5,167 nucleotides of DNA, taken from contig PMDE01000151.1 in the NCBI GenBank assembly GCA_003154335.1, positions 1 through 5,167 on the forward strand. Reading direction: 5' to 3'. The notes beneath the pieces are model-generated. The model did not search any database and was not told the DNA's origin. It worked only from the letters and a program-made list of their open reading frames with translations. This document shows positions 5,080 through 5,167 of the stretch, piece by piece. This DNA comes from Methanoregula sp. Lineage in GTDB: Archaea; Halobacteriota; Methanomicrobia; Methanomicrobiales; Methanospirillaceae. The position numbers were made by a program, and so were the translations under genes. Positions within the stretch are counted from its first letter, which is position 1; each line of letters starts with the position of its first letter.

Positions 5080-5167
5080 ATGGTGAAAAAGGGCGCCGGA
5101 AACCTCATTCCGTTTTCAAAATCCGGATTCAATGAAATCGTCTGTCACGGGATAGTGAAATGCTCTA
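5080..5167 (+). CDS. Start of an unknown leaderless gene, cut by the window edge
   Basis: From ATG at 5080 the frame stays open for 29 codons to the end of the window, beginning MVKKGAGNLIPFSKSGFNE and going on through a Cys-His pair. No Shine-Dalgarno site precedes it, but a TATA-like box at 5051-5058 is placed for a transcript beginning at the ATG, as in leaderless archaeal genes. The visible part is too short to assign a family. A cytoplasmic protein is more likely than a secreted one because there is no hydrophobic N-terminal segment. It would be the only plus-strand gene here, transcribed away from the permease with 135 bases between the start codons. A chance open frame of this length is common, so support rests mostly on the promoter spacing. 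Confidence 0.38.
   Translation, partial: MVKKGAGNLIPFSKSGFNEIVCHGIVKCS

Noticed and set aside
1..5167. CRISPR array, insertion sequence or defence gene cluster
   Set aside because: No regularly spaced direct repeats, no transposase or integrase frame, and no nuclease, toxin or reverse transcriptase motif was seen in any confident gene.

Overview
The window looks like a piece of an archaeal chromosome, most likely a methanogen-type euryarchaeon. The lineage is inferred from three things. TATA-like boxes sit about 26 bases ahead of two start codons that have almost no leader. Start signals mix leaderless genes with Shine-Dalgarno genes. A T8 run directly follows one stop codon, as in archaeal oligo-T termination. 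No rRNA, tRNA, CRISPR array, transposase or integrase is visible, so the lineage rests on gene style and promoters only.

Layout from left to right. Positions 1-627 hold no confident gene. This stretch has several short perfect inverted repeats, one T-tailed hairpin, and a minus-strand reading frame at 1-142 that looks protein-like but has one in-frame stop. A small two-helix membrane protein with a perfect GGAGGT ribosome binding site lies at 628-810 (minus). Positions 811-1145 are gene-free, with two inverted repeats. A NapH-like polyferredoxin membrane protein occupies 1146-1901 (minus), a bleomycin hydrolase/aminopeptidase C (PepC) 2019-3356 (minus), and an APC-family amino acid permease 3517-4944 (minus). 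After a short divergent promoter region, the first 29 codons of a possible leaderless plus-strand gene run off the right edge (5080-5167).

All four confident genes are on the minus strand, transcribed in the order permease, PepC, NapH-like protein, small membrane protein. The permease and the peptidase fit a shared theme of amino acid and peptide handling: PepC releases amino acids from peptides in the cytoplasm, and the permease moves amino acids or related amines across the membrane. The T8 run and 160-base gap between them suggest they may not be one simple transcript. The NapH-like protein stands alone without its usual NapG or NapC/NosR-type partners, so its redox role here is unclear. 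I did not find a convincing new multi-gene system. The best leads are the structured gene-free left end, the bacterial-looking PepC in an archaeal setting, the orphan NapH-like protein, and the truncated leaderless gene at the right edge.
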